A stretch of DNA of 58,047 nt from a virus. The position numbers were made by a program, and so were the translations under genes. The DNA is taken from positions 1 to 58,047 of the IMG/VR virus record IMGVR_UViG_3300048582_000144, one strand, 5' to 3'. This document shows, one piece after another, positions 1 through 8,300 of the stretch; the first letter of the stretch is position 1, and every line of letters begins with the position of its first letter. The notes beneath the pieces were generated by a model. The model had not been told where the DNA came from. It did not search any database and saw only the letters and a program-made list of their open reading frames with translations.

Positions 1-91
1 CACAAACGATAGAATGGCTTTGGAAAGCCAGCCTCGTAACACCGGCTCTTGCTTGGATAGCCATTCCTCTCCTGGTAAATGTGTCATTTCT

Positions 92-180
92 AGCGAACGC
101 TCAAGTGGAGCTACCGCCGCGCAAGACTCCGAAAAACAAACAGGACGCTTCCGGCGGTTAGCTCTCACGACTTGTTCTCC
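92..180 (+). other. attC recombination site (integron cassette type)
   Basis: Integron-type attC site. The left half-site AGCGAAC (92-98) and right half-site GTTCTCC (174-180) enclose two long complementary arms: GTGGAGCTACCGCCG on the left pairs with CGGCGGTTAGCTCTCAC on the right. The extra unpaired bases are on the right arm, the same polarity as the attC sites at 55.1-58.0 kb. The 91 bases before it hold no gene I can support. The site precedes the 102-residue gene at 216, and its right heptamer reappears inverted (GGAGAAC) at 488-494, as expected for a cassette boundary. Confidence 0.72.
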
Positions 181-215
181 ATCTTTTGAACCACCAAACA
201 ACACCGAATACACCA

Positions 216-524
216 ATGAAATTCCGTAAGAAACCAGTAATCATCGAAGCGATTCAATTCACGCTCGAAACCATGAATCAGTGCTACAACTTTGTAACGT
301 GCAACCGCGCCGCAGATTGGGGGGACGATGACGGCGAAGGGAACGCTTCGCCGATCCTCAAGATTCAAACTCTCGAAGGAGTGATGACCGCTCAAATTGG
401 AGACTGGATCATCAAAGGAGTGAAGGGCGAGTGCTATCCGTGCAAGCCCGACATATTTGAGCTGACCTACGAGCCAGCAGATTCTTTGGAGAACAGAGAA
501 TTATCCCAACCGAAACCCGAATAA
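216..524 (+). CDS. Small phage protein, MKFRKKPV/PGDYG-like family
   Basis: A 102-residue protein of a family common in tailed-phage genomes, recognised by the N-terminus MKFRKKPVIIEAIQF and the central pattern GDWIIKGVKGE followed by PCKPDIFE. Its biochemical function is not known to me. I prefer ATG 216 to an in-frame TTG at 186 because the family normally starts with MKFRKKP. It behaves like a cassette gene: the attC heptamer GTTCTCC ends at 180, and the inverted heptamer GGAGAAC lies inside its 3' end. Its last residues (NRELSQPKPE) are encoded by a 39-bp element repeated at the end of the gene at 2457. The dnaB-like gene follows after 11 bases. Confidence 0.8.
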   Translation: MKFRKKPVIIEAIQFTLETMNQCYNFVTCNRAADWGDDDGEGNASPILKIQTLEGVMTAQIGDWIIKGVKGECYPCKPDIFELTYEPADSLENRELSQPKPE

Positions 525-530
525 TTATCC
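492..530 (+). repeat. 39-bp cassette-tail repeat, copy 1
   Basis: A 39-base element that overlaps the stop codon of the preceding gene and matches 2787-2825 at 36 of 39 positions. It begins with the AAC of a cassette half-site (GGAGAAC, 488-494) and contains AATTATCC twice, 24 bases apart. AATTAT and ATAATT can also pair as a weak stem around a C-rich loop. No matching right half-site (GTT...) follows, so it looks like the left part of a broken or atypical attC. Confidence 0.7.
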
Positions 531-535
531 AACCC

Positions 536-2056
536 ATGATCCACAACGACAACTGGGACGACCCAACCGAAGCGCCGGAACTCCAAGCGCCAGCCGCGCC
601 ATCGCCTCAATACCGCCGCGACATCCCCGCCGAGGCCGACGACGTGATGCGAGCCCTGCCGCACGCGCTAGGACCAGAAAAGAGCCTGCTTTCCTCAATG
701 CTCCAGGACCCGCAGGAGTTCATCGGCGTGGCCGCCGAAGAAAAGCTCACGCCCGCGCATTTCTACCTGCCCTCACACGCCACGCTCTACGGAGTTCTCG
801 TTGAACTGTTCGAGTCCGGGCAGGAGATCGAATTGGTGAGCATGATTCAAAAACTCATCGACCGCGGCCTACTCGACCGCATTGGAGGACCTGCCACGCT
901 GACCGACCTCTACACGTATTCACCCAGCCCCGGCTATTTCCGCCACCACCTCCAGCACGTCAAAGACAAGTTCGTCCTCCGGTCGATCATCCAGAGATCC
1001 AACGAGGCCATCGCGCAAGCCTACGACCAGCCCGACGAGGTGGCCGAACTCCTCGACCAGACAGAGGCCGCCATCCTCGCCATCCGCGAGACACAGGAAA
1101 CCCGCATTACAACTAGCCTGAAGGCCACTGTGGACGAGTGCCTCGATGACATTCGCCGGATCATCGAGGGTGACAAGGAAGCCAATGGTATCTCAACCGG
1201 ATTTGAAGTGCTGGACCATCTTGGGTGCTACCTGAAGCCAGCGGAGATGTTCGTGATCGCCGCCCGGCCGTCGATGGGGAAGACATCGCTCATGATGAAC
1301 ATCGTGGAACACCTCGCCATCGGAGAGTCCCGCCGGGGAATGGTTTTCAGCGTGGAGATGCGAAAGAAGCAGCTCGTGCAAAACCTTATCAACTCACGCG
1401 CCAAGTTCAATCTGGCCGCTGTCACGCGCGGACAGGTCGCCAACAAAGGCGACCTCCAGAGGATCCAGCGGGCGTCCATCGAAATCGCATCCGCTCACGC
1501 GAACCTGATCATCGACGACCGATCAGAACTCTCCATCGGCCAACTCCGAGCCGCCGCCCGCCGCGAGCACCGCAAGGCTCCGCTCCAATGGATCGCCATC
1601 GACTACCTCCAGCTCATGAAGAGCGGGTCCCGCCAATCCCGGGACAACAGAGAGCGCGAGGTTGCAGAAATCTCCGCCGGCATCAAATCCGTCTGCAAGG
1701 AACTCGGAATCCCGGCCATCGTCCTCGCCCAGCTCAACCGCGGACCTGAAGGACGGACAGGGAAGAACCTCGGGAAACCTCGCATGAGTGACCTCCGCGA
1801 GTCGGGAGCGCTTGAACAGGACGCCGACATGATCGGCCTGCTTTACCGAGAGGCATACTACGCCGCCGACGAGGAGGCAAAAGAAGCCGCCCAGGGTGTC
1901 GCACAGCTCGACCTAGCGAAGAACCGGAACGGAGCCACAGGCACCGCACCACTGACATTCATCGCGGAACTCATGCGCTTTGAGTCAGGGCACCCAGCCA
2001 AAGAACAACCCGACATGTTTGCACCCAAGACCGCCAAGAACCGATTAGACGACTGA
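536..2056 (+). CDS. Replicative DNA helicase, DnaB family
   Basis: A 506-residue DnaB-type hexameric helicase that would unwind DNA at the phage replication fork using ATP. An N-terminal primase-interacting-type domain (about residues 40-190, starting ALPHALGPEKSLLSSMLQD) is followed by a RecA-like motor. Walker A is ARPSMGKTS near residue 245, Walker B is WIAIDYLQLM near 355, then LAQLNRGPEGR (motif H3) and LRESGALEQDADMIGLLYR (motif H4 with arginine finger region). Length is close to the usual 450-500. The N-terminus carries about 35 proline/alanine-rich residues. It lies between two cassette-like genes, far from the recombination block at 47-55 kb unless the genome is circular. No primase or loader is evident nearby. 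Confidence 0.93.
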   Translation: MIHNDNWDDPTEAPELQAPAAPSPQYRRDIPAEADDVMRALPHALGPEKSLLSSMLQDPQEFIGVAAEEKLTPAHFYLPSHATLYGVLVELFESGQEIELVSMIQKLIDRGLLDRIGGPATLTDLYTYSPSPGYFRHHLQHVKDKFVLRSIIQRSNEAIAQAYDQPDEVAELLDQTEAAILAIRETQETRITTSLKATVDECLDDIRRIIEGDKEANGISTGFEVLDHLGCYLKPAEMFVIAARPSMGKTSLMMNIVEHLAIGESRRGMVFSVEMRKKQLVQNLINSRAKFNLAAVTRGQVANKGDLQRIQRASIEIASAHANLIIDDRSELSIGQLRAAARREHRKAPLQWIAIDYLQLMKSGSRQSRDNREREVAEISAGIKSVCKELGIPAIVLAQLNRGPEGRTGKNLGKPRMSDLRESGALEQDADMIGLLYREAYYAADEEAKEAAQGVAQLDLAKNRNGATGTAPLTFIAELMRFESGHPAKEQPDMFAPKTAKNRLDD

Positions 2057-2060
2057 AACC

Positions 2061-2396
2061 ATGAAAACGAACCTTTGCAACAACCTCGCAGACCTCGCCG
2101 CCGTCCAGGCATCGCGCCGGCGCAACTGGACCAACGGCACGCCCGCCGACCCAGCGATGGAGGAGCGCCACCAAATTGAAATTGCGGACATCCGCGCAAA
2201 ACTTTCGGCCCACGAGAATCAGGTCTCGCAGGGAACCTCCGAACCCCCGCCCGCTCTCACGACACCATCGGGTGGTTGCGTGAGAGCGGCGGGTAAATTT
2301 CTCCGAAGGGCATTCCGGCGATTCTGGAACGCAGAGGTATCCCACGGAGACCGAGAGCGCCAGCCCGATACTCGCTCAACCCACAATCAACCCTAA
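2061..2396 (+). CDS. Hypothetical protein, 111 residues
   Basis: No recognised family. The N-terminal half (MKTNLCNNLADLAAVQASRRRNW, then EERHQIEIADIRAKLSAHENQVS) is helical and looks coding. The second half runs through a long DNA hairpin at 2246-2293 and becomes arginine-rich, so the true C-terminus is uncertain. The gene starts 5 bases after dnaB and would be co-transcribed with it. Its TAA stop (2394-2396) lies one base before the attC-like half-site ACTCAAC at 2398, an arrangement typical of the last gene of an integron cassette. Confidence 0.5.
   Translation: MKTNLCNNLADLAAVQASRRRNWTNGTPADPAMEERHQIEIADIRAKLSAHENQVSQGTSEPPPALTTPSGGCVRAAGKFLRRAFRRFWNAEVSHGDRERQPDTRSTHNQP
2246..2293. other. 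Long DNA/RNA hairpin inside an ORF
   Basis: Left arm CCCGCCCGCTCTCACG (2246-2261) pairs with right arm CGTGAGAGCGGCGGG (2279-2293) with a single bulged C, and CACC/GGTG extends the stem into the loop. No T-tract follows on either strand, so it is not a standard terminator. It could be a folded mRNA element, a protein-binding site, or the relic of a cassette junction. Confidence 0.6.
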
Positions 2397-2397
2397 A

Positions 2398-2444
2398 ACT
2401 CAACAGCAAGGCGGGTCTCCGTTGGGATGACCGTCTTGTTAGCC
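2398..2444 (+). other. Putative short attC site
   Basis: ACTCAAC (2398-2404), a perfect RYYYAAC half-site, faces GTTAGCC (2438-2444). Between them AAGGCGGGTC pairs with GACCGTCTT (one G-T pair, one extra G). The geometry (arm next to the GTT) is the same as the short site at 55125-55171. GTTAGCC recurs inverted as GGCTAAC at 2783-2789, marking 2439 onward as a cassette start. Confidence 0.55.
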
Positions 2445-2456
2445 TTCTTCTGAATT

Positions 2457-2819
2457 ATGAAAACGCACCGAATAGAAGAAATCCCAAGCGGATTCGATTA
2501 CTACACCACGTCCGAGCTTGATGAATACGACATCAAGAAAATTCCCAACAACGTGGAAGAACTTTGGTATTGGTATGCCTCTGCGCCATACGAAGGAACC
2601 GGACATGTGCTGATGCGGACGGATGACGGATTGTGGCACCATCACGATTGCGGACACTGCTCTTGCTACGGGCCGACCGAACGGATCAGCACAGAAGAAG
2701 GGCAACCGCTTGCCGATCTTTTGGCGCGATGCACTGGTGACTTGCTCAAAGAGTTGAAGCCGCTCACCGAGGCAATTTCTCTGGCTAACAGAGAATTATC
2801 CCGACCCGAACCCGAATAA
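2457..2819 (+). CDS. Hypothetical protein, 120 residues (cassette-like)
   Basis: I do not recognise a family. The protein is acidic and rich in aromatic residues (DYYTTSELDEYDIKKIPNNVEELWYWYASAPYEGTG) with a histidine/cysteine cluster HHHDCGHCSCYG around residues 62-73 that could bind a metal. It starts 12 bases after an attC-like right half-site. It ends with NRELSRPEPE, nearly the same peptide as the gene at 216-524 although the proteins are otherwise unrelated, because both stop inside the same 39-bp element. A strong terminator follows, separating it from the late genes. Confidence 0.7.
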   Translation: MKTHRIEEIPSGFDYYTTSELDEYDIKKIPNNVEELWYWYASAPYEGTGHVLMRTDDGLWHHHDCGHCSCYGPTERISTEEGQPLADLLARCTGDLLKELKPLTEAISLANRELSRPEPE

Positions 2820-2825
2820 TTATCC
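2787..2825 (+). repeat. 39-bp cassette-tail repeat, copy 2
   Basis: Second copy of the element at 492-530 (36 of 39 identical), again overlapping a stop codon and again preceded by a heptamer (GGCTAAC, 2783-2789) complementary to the attC right half-site upstream of the same gene (GTTAGCC, 2438-2444). AATTATCC appears twice with the same 24-base period. Confidence 0.7.
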
Positions 2826-2834
2826 CGCCCCACA

Positions 2835-2866
2835 GCCCCGCCCTGCACCCCAGGACGGGGCTTTTT
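2835..2866 (+). terminator. Rho-independent terminator
   Basis: GCCCCGCCCTG (2835-2845) and CAGGACGGGGC (2851-2861) form an 11-bp stem with one mismatch, followed by five T. It closes the left cassette/helicase unit just ahead of the late-gene motif at 2879. Confidence 0.88.
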
Positions 2867-2878
2867 CGCGCCCACACG

Positions 2879-2890
2879 TTGCGCCCGTAT
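2879..2890 (+). promoter_or_regulatory. Late-gene motif TTGCGCCCGTAT, copy 1
   Basis: Exact copy of a 12-base motif that recurs before the start of late transcription units. Here it lies 67 bases before the terminase small-subunit start and directly behind a terminator. An AT-rich TATAAAAT follows at 2912, but the spacing (27 bases) does not fit an ordinary -35/-10 pair. Confidence 0.65.
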
Positions 2891-2957
2891 ATGAAGGCTC
2901 GACACCGCCTTATAAAATCTTGCGAAGCCGAACAGGTGAGAAACCGTCCGTAATACC

Positions 2958-3473
2958 ATGAAATCCACATCGAAGCCAGCGACGACCAAGAAAGGGAAGA
3001 CTCCGCCGCCCAAGAAAGCCGCCACCAAACGGGCAAAGAGCGGGGCCGGAAAAGAGCGTCGATTGACCGTACAACACGAACGGTTTGCAGAGCTGGTGGT
3101 TGCGGGCGAAAGCGACACCCGAGCCTACATCAAGTCTGGATGCGGGAAGACAATGGCCAGCGCAGAAAAGAACGCTTGGCGAGTGAGGGAAATTGAGGGA
3201 GTTAAAAACAGGATTGCCGAACTCAGGAAGCCGCAGACCAAGAAAACCCTGATGTCCAAGGACATGAAGCGGGGGATTGCCATGGAGATCGCCAGCAATC
3301 CGGCGAAGTCGGACATGGCGAGAATTCGGGCGATGGAACTGGATGCCAAGCTCGCCGGACACTTCGAACCCGACCGGGTGGAAGTCGAGACCGGCCCCTA
3401 CACGCTGGAAAGCATCCGAGAGAGAGCGAAGACGGTGGCAAGCCTGATGTCCCTCGCCCACACCGTGCAATGA
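2958..3473 (+). CDS. Terminase small subunit
   Basis: Likely the DNA-recognition subunit of the packaging motor, 171 residues. The first about 35 residues are a Lys/Ala/Pro tail (MKSTSKPATTKKGKTPPPKK). They are followed by a helix-turn-helix region LTVQHERFAELVVAGESDTRAYIKSG that resembles the terminase_2/TerS pattern, in which a family of 'crops' of repeated helices binds pac DNA. The C-terminal part (DMKRGIAMEIASNPAKSDMARIRAMELDAKLAGHFEPD) is the typical oligomerisation/tail region. Its stop overlaps the start of the large subunit (ATGA), the classic TerS-TerL order. First gene of the late operon. Confidence 0.8.
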   Translation: MKSTSKPATTKKGKTPPPKKAATKRAKSGAGKERRLTVQHERFAELVVAGESDTRAYIKSGCGKTMASAEKNAWRVREIEGVKNRIAELRKPQTKKTLMSKDMKRGIAMEIASNPAKSDMARIRAMELDAKLAGHFEPDRVEVETGPYTLESIRERAKTVASLMSLAHTVQ

Positions 3474-5284
3474 CGGCAGCCGAGACAGTCGCCCGGTATG
3501 CACGCGGGCTGCGAGAAGCCAGCGAAGACGAGATCATGGCTATGGCCCTGAACTCGCCGGCCGTTCACTTCTCCTGCTTCATGGAGATCCGCAACAAGGC
3601 CAACCAGCGGATACAGCCGACCCCGAACATCCTCCAGCTTCGCATGAGCGAGGCTTACGAGACGCTTCGAGACCTGGGCGTGAAGGTCCGCATCATCGTG
3701 GTAAAGCCCCGTCAGGTAGGTTGCAGCTCGTTCGCGTCCTACATCCTGTATCACCACGGGATGCGCGACCCTATTGAGGGAATCAGCATCTCCGACGTTA
3801 AAAAGCACTCGTCGGAGATCATGGACAAGCTGGAAGAGTATGCCGGGGCCGACCGCTACCCGTGGGGGCACCGGATGATCCAATCGTCCACTCACTCGCT
3901 CGAATGGAGCAACGGCACCAAATGGACGGTGGACTCAGCCGAGAACCCGGACGCCGGCGTCGGTGGCACCCGGCAAGGCGGGCACTTCTCGGAGGTTGCC
4001 AAGTGGCCGCAGACGCTCACCCGCAATGATGCGAAAACCATGTCCGCTGTTCTCCCGTCACTCTCCGGCGAGGGATCGGTGGTGTTCGCGGAATCCACGC
4101 CGGAAGGGGCGCAAGGCTGGCTGTATTCCACCTACCTCGAAGCCGTTACCCTCGAACAGTTCCTTGCCAACTGGAAAGCCGGGATACGTCCATCCGAACA
4201 GTGGGTCAAAGTTTTTGCAGCCTGGCACGAGTTCGCCGAGCACTCGAAGCCTGTCTCGGATTACGAGCGGAACCAGATTCTCGAAACGCTGGACGCGACC
4301 GAGAGCGAGGGCATGGCAAAGCACGGATGGACGGTTGAACAGTTGGCTTGGAGGAGGGAGACGATCAAAGCGGTTTGTAACGGCGACCCAAAGACGTTCG
4401 CCTTCTACTACCCCACCGATGACGTTTCGTGCTGGCTGCACTCAGGGACACCGCGTTTCGACCTCGCCAAGCTCGCCGACTGGAAACACCGAGCCGAGAC
4501 CATCCAGCCGGATCGAGGGTTCTTGGTCAAACAGGACACCGGGCACATCCTTTGGCAGCGCATGCGCGACGGAACCGGCGACATCGAAATGTGGGAGGAC
4601 CCGAAGGAAGGCATGGCCTACCTGATCGCCTGCGACCCGGCCACCGGGAAGAGCCAGACGAAAACCGCAGACCCGGACGCCACCAGCATCCTCGTTCTCC
4701 GCGGGAAATACTACGACCCGGACCTGCAACGGACGTTCCCGACGCGCGTTGTCGCCCGGGTGAAAGCCCCGTTCTTCGAGGACGACGACGTGGTCGGCAT
4801 GTATATCGACCGACTCAGCAGGTATTTCGGGCGCTGCATTTGCGCCCTCGAAGTCAATCAAGGGTGGGGAGTGCTCCGCGTGCTCAAGGACGCCAGCGTG
4901 CCGTTGTATAAGCGCATCGTGGAAAATTTGAAGACGAAGCAGACCGAGGAGCAATTCGGATTCAAGCTCGACGACAAGAACCAACGCCGGATGCTCATCG
5001 ACGGGCTCGCCGCCGCTCTCCGCACCGAAGAACTGGACATCCCATGCCCTCACGTCCTGCACCAGCTTATGAAATTCGTGAGGAAACCGAACGGGAGGGC
5101 CGAGGCTGCGCCGGGAGAGCATGACGACGATTGCATGAGTTTGGCTATGGGATGGGAATGTATCCCGATGGCCACCGTGTTTACCCGCCGGGTGGTCCGC
5201 GACGTTGATCCGCCGGACATGGCCAAGCCGGGGCGGAGGCAAAGCGGATGGCGAGTTGTGAACGCCGTGAAACGGAAGTGGTGA
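3470..5284 (+). CDS. Terminase large subunit (packaging ATPase-nuclease)
   Basis: The 604-residue motor that pumps DNA into the prohead and cuts the concatemer. The N-terminal ATPase has a Walker A-like loop VKPRQVGCSS (about residues 77-86), followed by SVVFAESTPEGAQGWLYSTY, which matches the coupling motif region. The C-terminal RNase H-like nuclease shows its acidic positions in LIACDPATGKS (about 387), ALEVNQGWG (about 460) and EHDDDCMSLAMGW (about 550). Length is within the normal range. The start overlaps the small-subunit stop by 4 bases, and 51 bases separate it from the giant gene, which has its own copy of the late motif. Confidence 0.92.
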   Translation: MTAAETVARYARGLREASEDEIMAMALNSPAVHFSCFMEIRNKANQRIQPTPNILQLRMSEAYETLRDLGVKVRIIVVKPRQVGCSSFASYILYHHGMRDPIEGISISDVKKHSSEIMDKLEEYAGADRYPWGHRMIQSSTHSLEWSNGTKWTVDSAENPDAGVGGTRQGGHFSEVAKWPQTLTRNDAKTMSAVLPSLSGEGSVVFAESTPEGAQGWLYSTYLEAVTLEQFLANWKAGIRPSEQWVKVFAAWHEFAEHSKPVSDYERNQILETLDATESEGMAKHGWTVEQLAWRRETIKAVCNGDPKTFAFYYPTDDVSCWLHSGTPRFDLAKLADWKHRAETIQPDRGFLVKQDTGHILWQRMRDGTGDIEMWEDPKEGMAYLIACDPATGKSQTKTADPDATSILVLRGKYYDPDLQRTFPTRVVARVKAPFFEDDDVVGMYIDRLSRYFGRCICALEVNQGWGVLRVLKDASVPLYKRIVENLKTKQTEEQFGFKLDDKNQRRMLIDGLAAALRTEELDIPCPHVLHQLMKFVRKPNGRAEAAPGEHDDDCMSLAMGWECIPMATVFTRRVVRDVDPPDMAKPGRRQSGWRVVNAVKRKW

Positions 5285-5291
5285 TCCCTCA

Positions 5292-5303
5292 TTGCGCCCG
5301 TAT
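5292..5303 (+). promoter_or_regulatory. Late-gene motif TTGCGCCCGTAT, copy 2
   Basis: Exact motif in the 51-bp gap between the large terminase and the giant polyvalent gene, ending 32 bases before ATG 5336. It continues TTCCCGCG. Its presence in an otherwise continuous operon suggests an internal promoter or an mRNA-level signal for the giant gene. Confidence 0.65.
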
Positions 5304-5335
5304 TTCCCGCGTGATCCGTCGCGCAAGATGCGGGC

Positions 5336-8300
5336 ATGAGCAGCCGCTTTCGCACCCAGACCGGAGTCGAGGACTATCTTTCCAAATTCAAGGCATCCAC
5401 CGCCACCGCCGACCAACAGTCATCCGAGGCCACCGGAGAGCGGGCGCAAGCCGCGTTCGATGCGAGCGCCATGGACAAGGAGCGCCAGCAGCAGCAGGCC
5501 GCCGCCGATGCCCAAGCGAAAGCCGCCCAACGTCAGGCAGACGCGCAGCGCAGGGCCGCCCTCGCGCAAGAGGATGCCCAGCAGGACCTTCGATCCATCC
5601 AGATCGAGCAGCAGCGCCTCACCATCGAGCCGGATTACAAGGCAGCCAGCGATGCCCACGCCCGAGCAAAGGCAGCCCGCGACAAGTTTGCAGACGACCA
5701 GATCGAGCAAAGCGGGGATTTCTGGGTGAGGAAGGACGCCAAGACGGGCGGTATCACGCCGCTGTCAGCGCAGGAGGCGCAGGCCAGGAAGGACGCTCGC
5801 AGGGACGCCGAGAACGCTTTTGCCGAGGAAGAGAAGCGATTCCAGCCCAAGAATCAGGAATGGGAAGCGCTCCAAGCCGCCCGCCGGAAGGCCGAGTTCG
5901 ACCGGCTGAAGATCCAAGAGCGCAGACTGATGGAGAAGGCGGGACTCTCGCCGCAGCAGCAGGACCCGACCGCGGCAGTCACCCCCGAGAACCTGCCAGC
6001 CCCGACGAACGCCACGGAATCCCGCATGCGGTTCTACGCGGACCAGCAACAGGCACGGATGAACACCTACGCGGACCAGCAGGGACGCCCGCGCACCGTC
6101 TCGCCGCTGACCGCGAACCTCGTCAGGCTGGAGATGCAGAAGCGAGCCATCGAGGCCCGCGCCAAGCTCGGAGACATCGCACCCGAGGAAGCCGCAGCGA
6201 AGATCGAGGCGGCCACCACGAAGCAAGCCCAACTCACCGAGCAGGCGAAGGAGCAGGCTCGGACCAGTCTCACAGCGAAGCTCCAAGGGCAGGATCCGGC
6301 GGCCATCGCCGCGGCACCGCCAAAGCCCGCGCCCCGCGAAGCACTCTCCAAGGCGCTGCAAGAGGCGAAGCTGTTCAGTTCTGCCACCGCCGCGATGGGA
6401 CAAGCCACGGACAAAGGCATCCGGCGCAGGCCAGACGGCAACTGGGACCTACCGGCCATGACCCCGCAGCGTGACAACATCATTGAGGCAGCGGTGGGCG
6501 GGATTGTGCAGACCGTCGCCCAAAAGTCCGGTGCCCGTCTCGACTTCGCCGGCATGGGTGACGAGCAGCAGGCAATCCAAGCCGTGTTCCACAAGTTCCA
6601 GCAGGACAACAACCTCAGCGACGAAGAGGTGCAGGCGGCATGGGCCGACCTTGGTAACATCAATCGCAAGTTCGGCAAGGACGAGACCCACCGCGTGCTG
6701 TCCGATGGCTCGCTCCACATCAACGAGGCGAATACCGCATGGCTCGACCCCAACAAGGCCCGCGGCATCATCGCCCGCGCCAAGACCACGCCGGAGGCCA
6801 AGCGCCAGGCGGAAGCCAGACTGCCAGAAAGGCAGGAGACCATGGCCAAAGCCAAGGCCGAGGCCTACGACATGGCATCGGGGGCCAACGTGTTCGGCAA
6901 CGACGTTCCCGCGTTCTCTTCATTCGCCAAGAAGCAAGGCGGGGACCTGCCCGCGGCGGTCAAGGCCTACGAAGACAGGTATCTCAACAAGCGCGGGAAA
7001 GGCCAGATCAAGCTCGACGAGTGGGAAGCGGCATGGACCGCAGGCAAAATGAACGTCATCGAGACTGTTCTAGGCCTTGCCGGAATGGCCGGCATCGAGC
7101 CAGCCAGCCAGGGAGCCGCCGCGTTCTCCGAAGCATCCCAAGGCATCAAGACCGGCGCAGGAGCGGATGGCATCGACTCCGCTGTCATCGAGCAAATCCC
7201 AGCACTTGGAATGCAAGTAGGCCTTGCCCGTGGAGCCGGTGCCGTCGTTGGCGCGGCAACCAAGTCAGCAAAGGCAGCCCAAGCCGCAGGATCCGTCACC
7301 GCCGTTGTGACATCGGGAGCACAATCGGCCGGCATGACCTACGCCGACGAGCGGGCGAACGGAACATCTCACGAAGAGGCACAGGAGAAAGCCCGCAAAT
7401 CCGGCATCAACACCGCGGTCATCACCGGAATTTTCCAAGTGGCAGGCCTAGGAGGCGTCGAGAAGGTCGCCGCTGGCAAGGCCGTTGGTGAAGTGACAAT
7501 GCGCGACATCCTTGGATCCACCACGAAGGCAGAGCTTGCCACCAACACCCGGAGATTTGCCGCGAACGTGCTGAAGGCAACCGCGGGCGAGGCGACGGAA
7601 GAGGGCATCGACGAACTCACCCAAGCGTTCATCATCGCCGACCCCGACACCAACCTCGCCGACGCATGGGGCAATGCCATCGAGGCCGCCAAGATCGGTG
7701 GATTGATCGGTGGAGTCGTGGAGACCGGATCAAAGGCCGTTGGATCAGGCACCACCCCCGAGCAGCGCCACCAGCAGCAGCTCGCCAGCATCGCCCAGAG
7801 GATCCAGACCGATGCCGTCAACCCGGACCTTGTGGCCGATGCCATTGCCGAGATTGACCCGACCGAGCGCGTTCCCACCCCGGACGAACTCAAAGAAGCC
7901 CGCCAGCTTGTCGCCCCGGACCAGGACGCATTCCGCAACCACCAGAAGCAGGCCGAAGCATACAAGGCCGCCGTCGCCGCGAAGGATTGGAAAGGTGCCC
8001 GCGCCATCGACGAAGCGATGCAAGCCGCATTCCCCGACACAGAGACCAACACCGTGCGGGACACTGCCGATGCCGTGCTTCTCGTCAGGGAGCTTGGAGA
8101 ACAGGACGTTGTAACGAAGGACGCTTTTAACCAAGCCCAGGCCGCATTCAACGAGGCGATGGTTTCCGGCGACCGGGAGGCGAAGGCAATGGCCGGCCCG
8201 GAACTCGCAGCCGCTCGAAGCGCCAGGCAAGCACACCTTCAAACTCGCGCGGCCGTCAAGATCGCCAGCGGCATGGAGATCACCGCCCTGACCGATGCCG

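Noticed and set aside
14-229. Open frame at the left edge
   Set aside because: It runs straight through the attC at 92-180, and its composition is not like a protein.
4442-5416. Reverse-strand open frame of 324 codons
   Set aside because: Shadow of the terminase nuclease region. It has no motif.
5248-6474. Forward open frame of 408 codons at the start of the giant gene
   Set aside because: Arg/Gly/Pro-rich frame-shifted reading of the giant gene. The giant frame has domain content.
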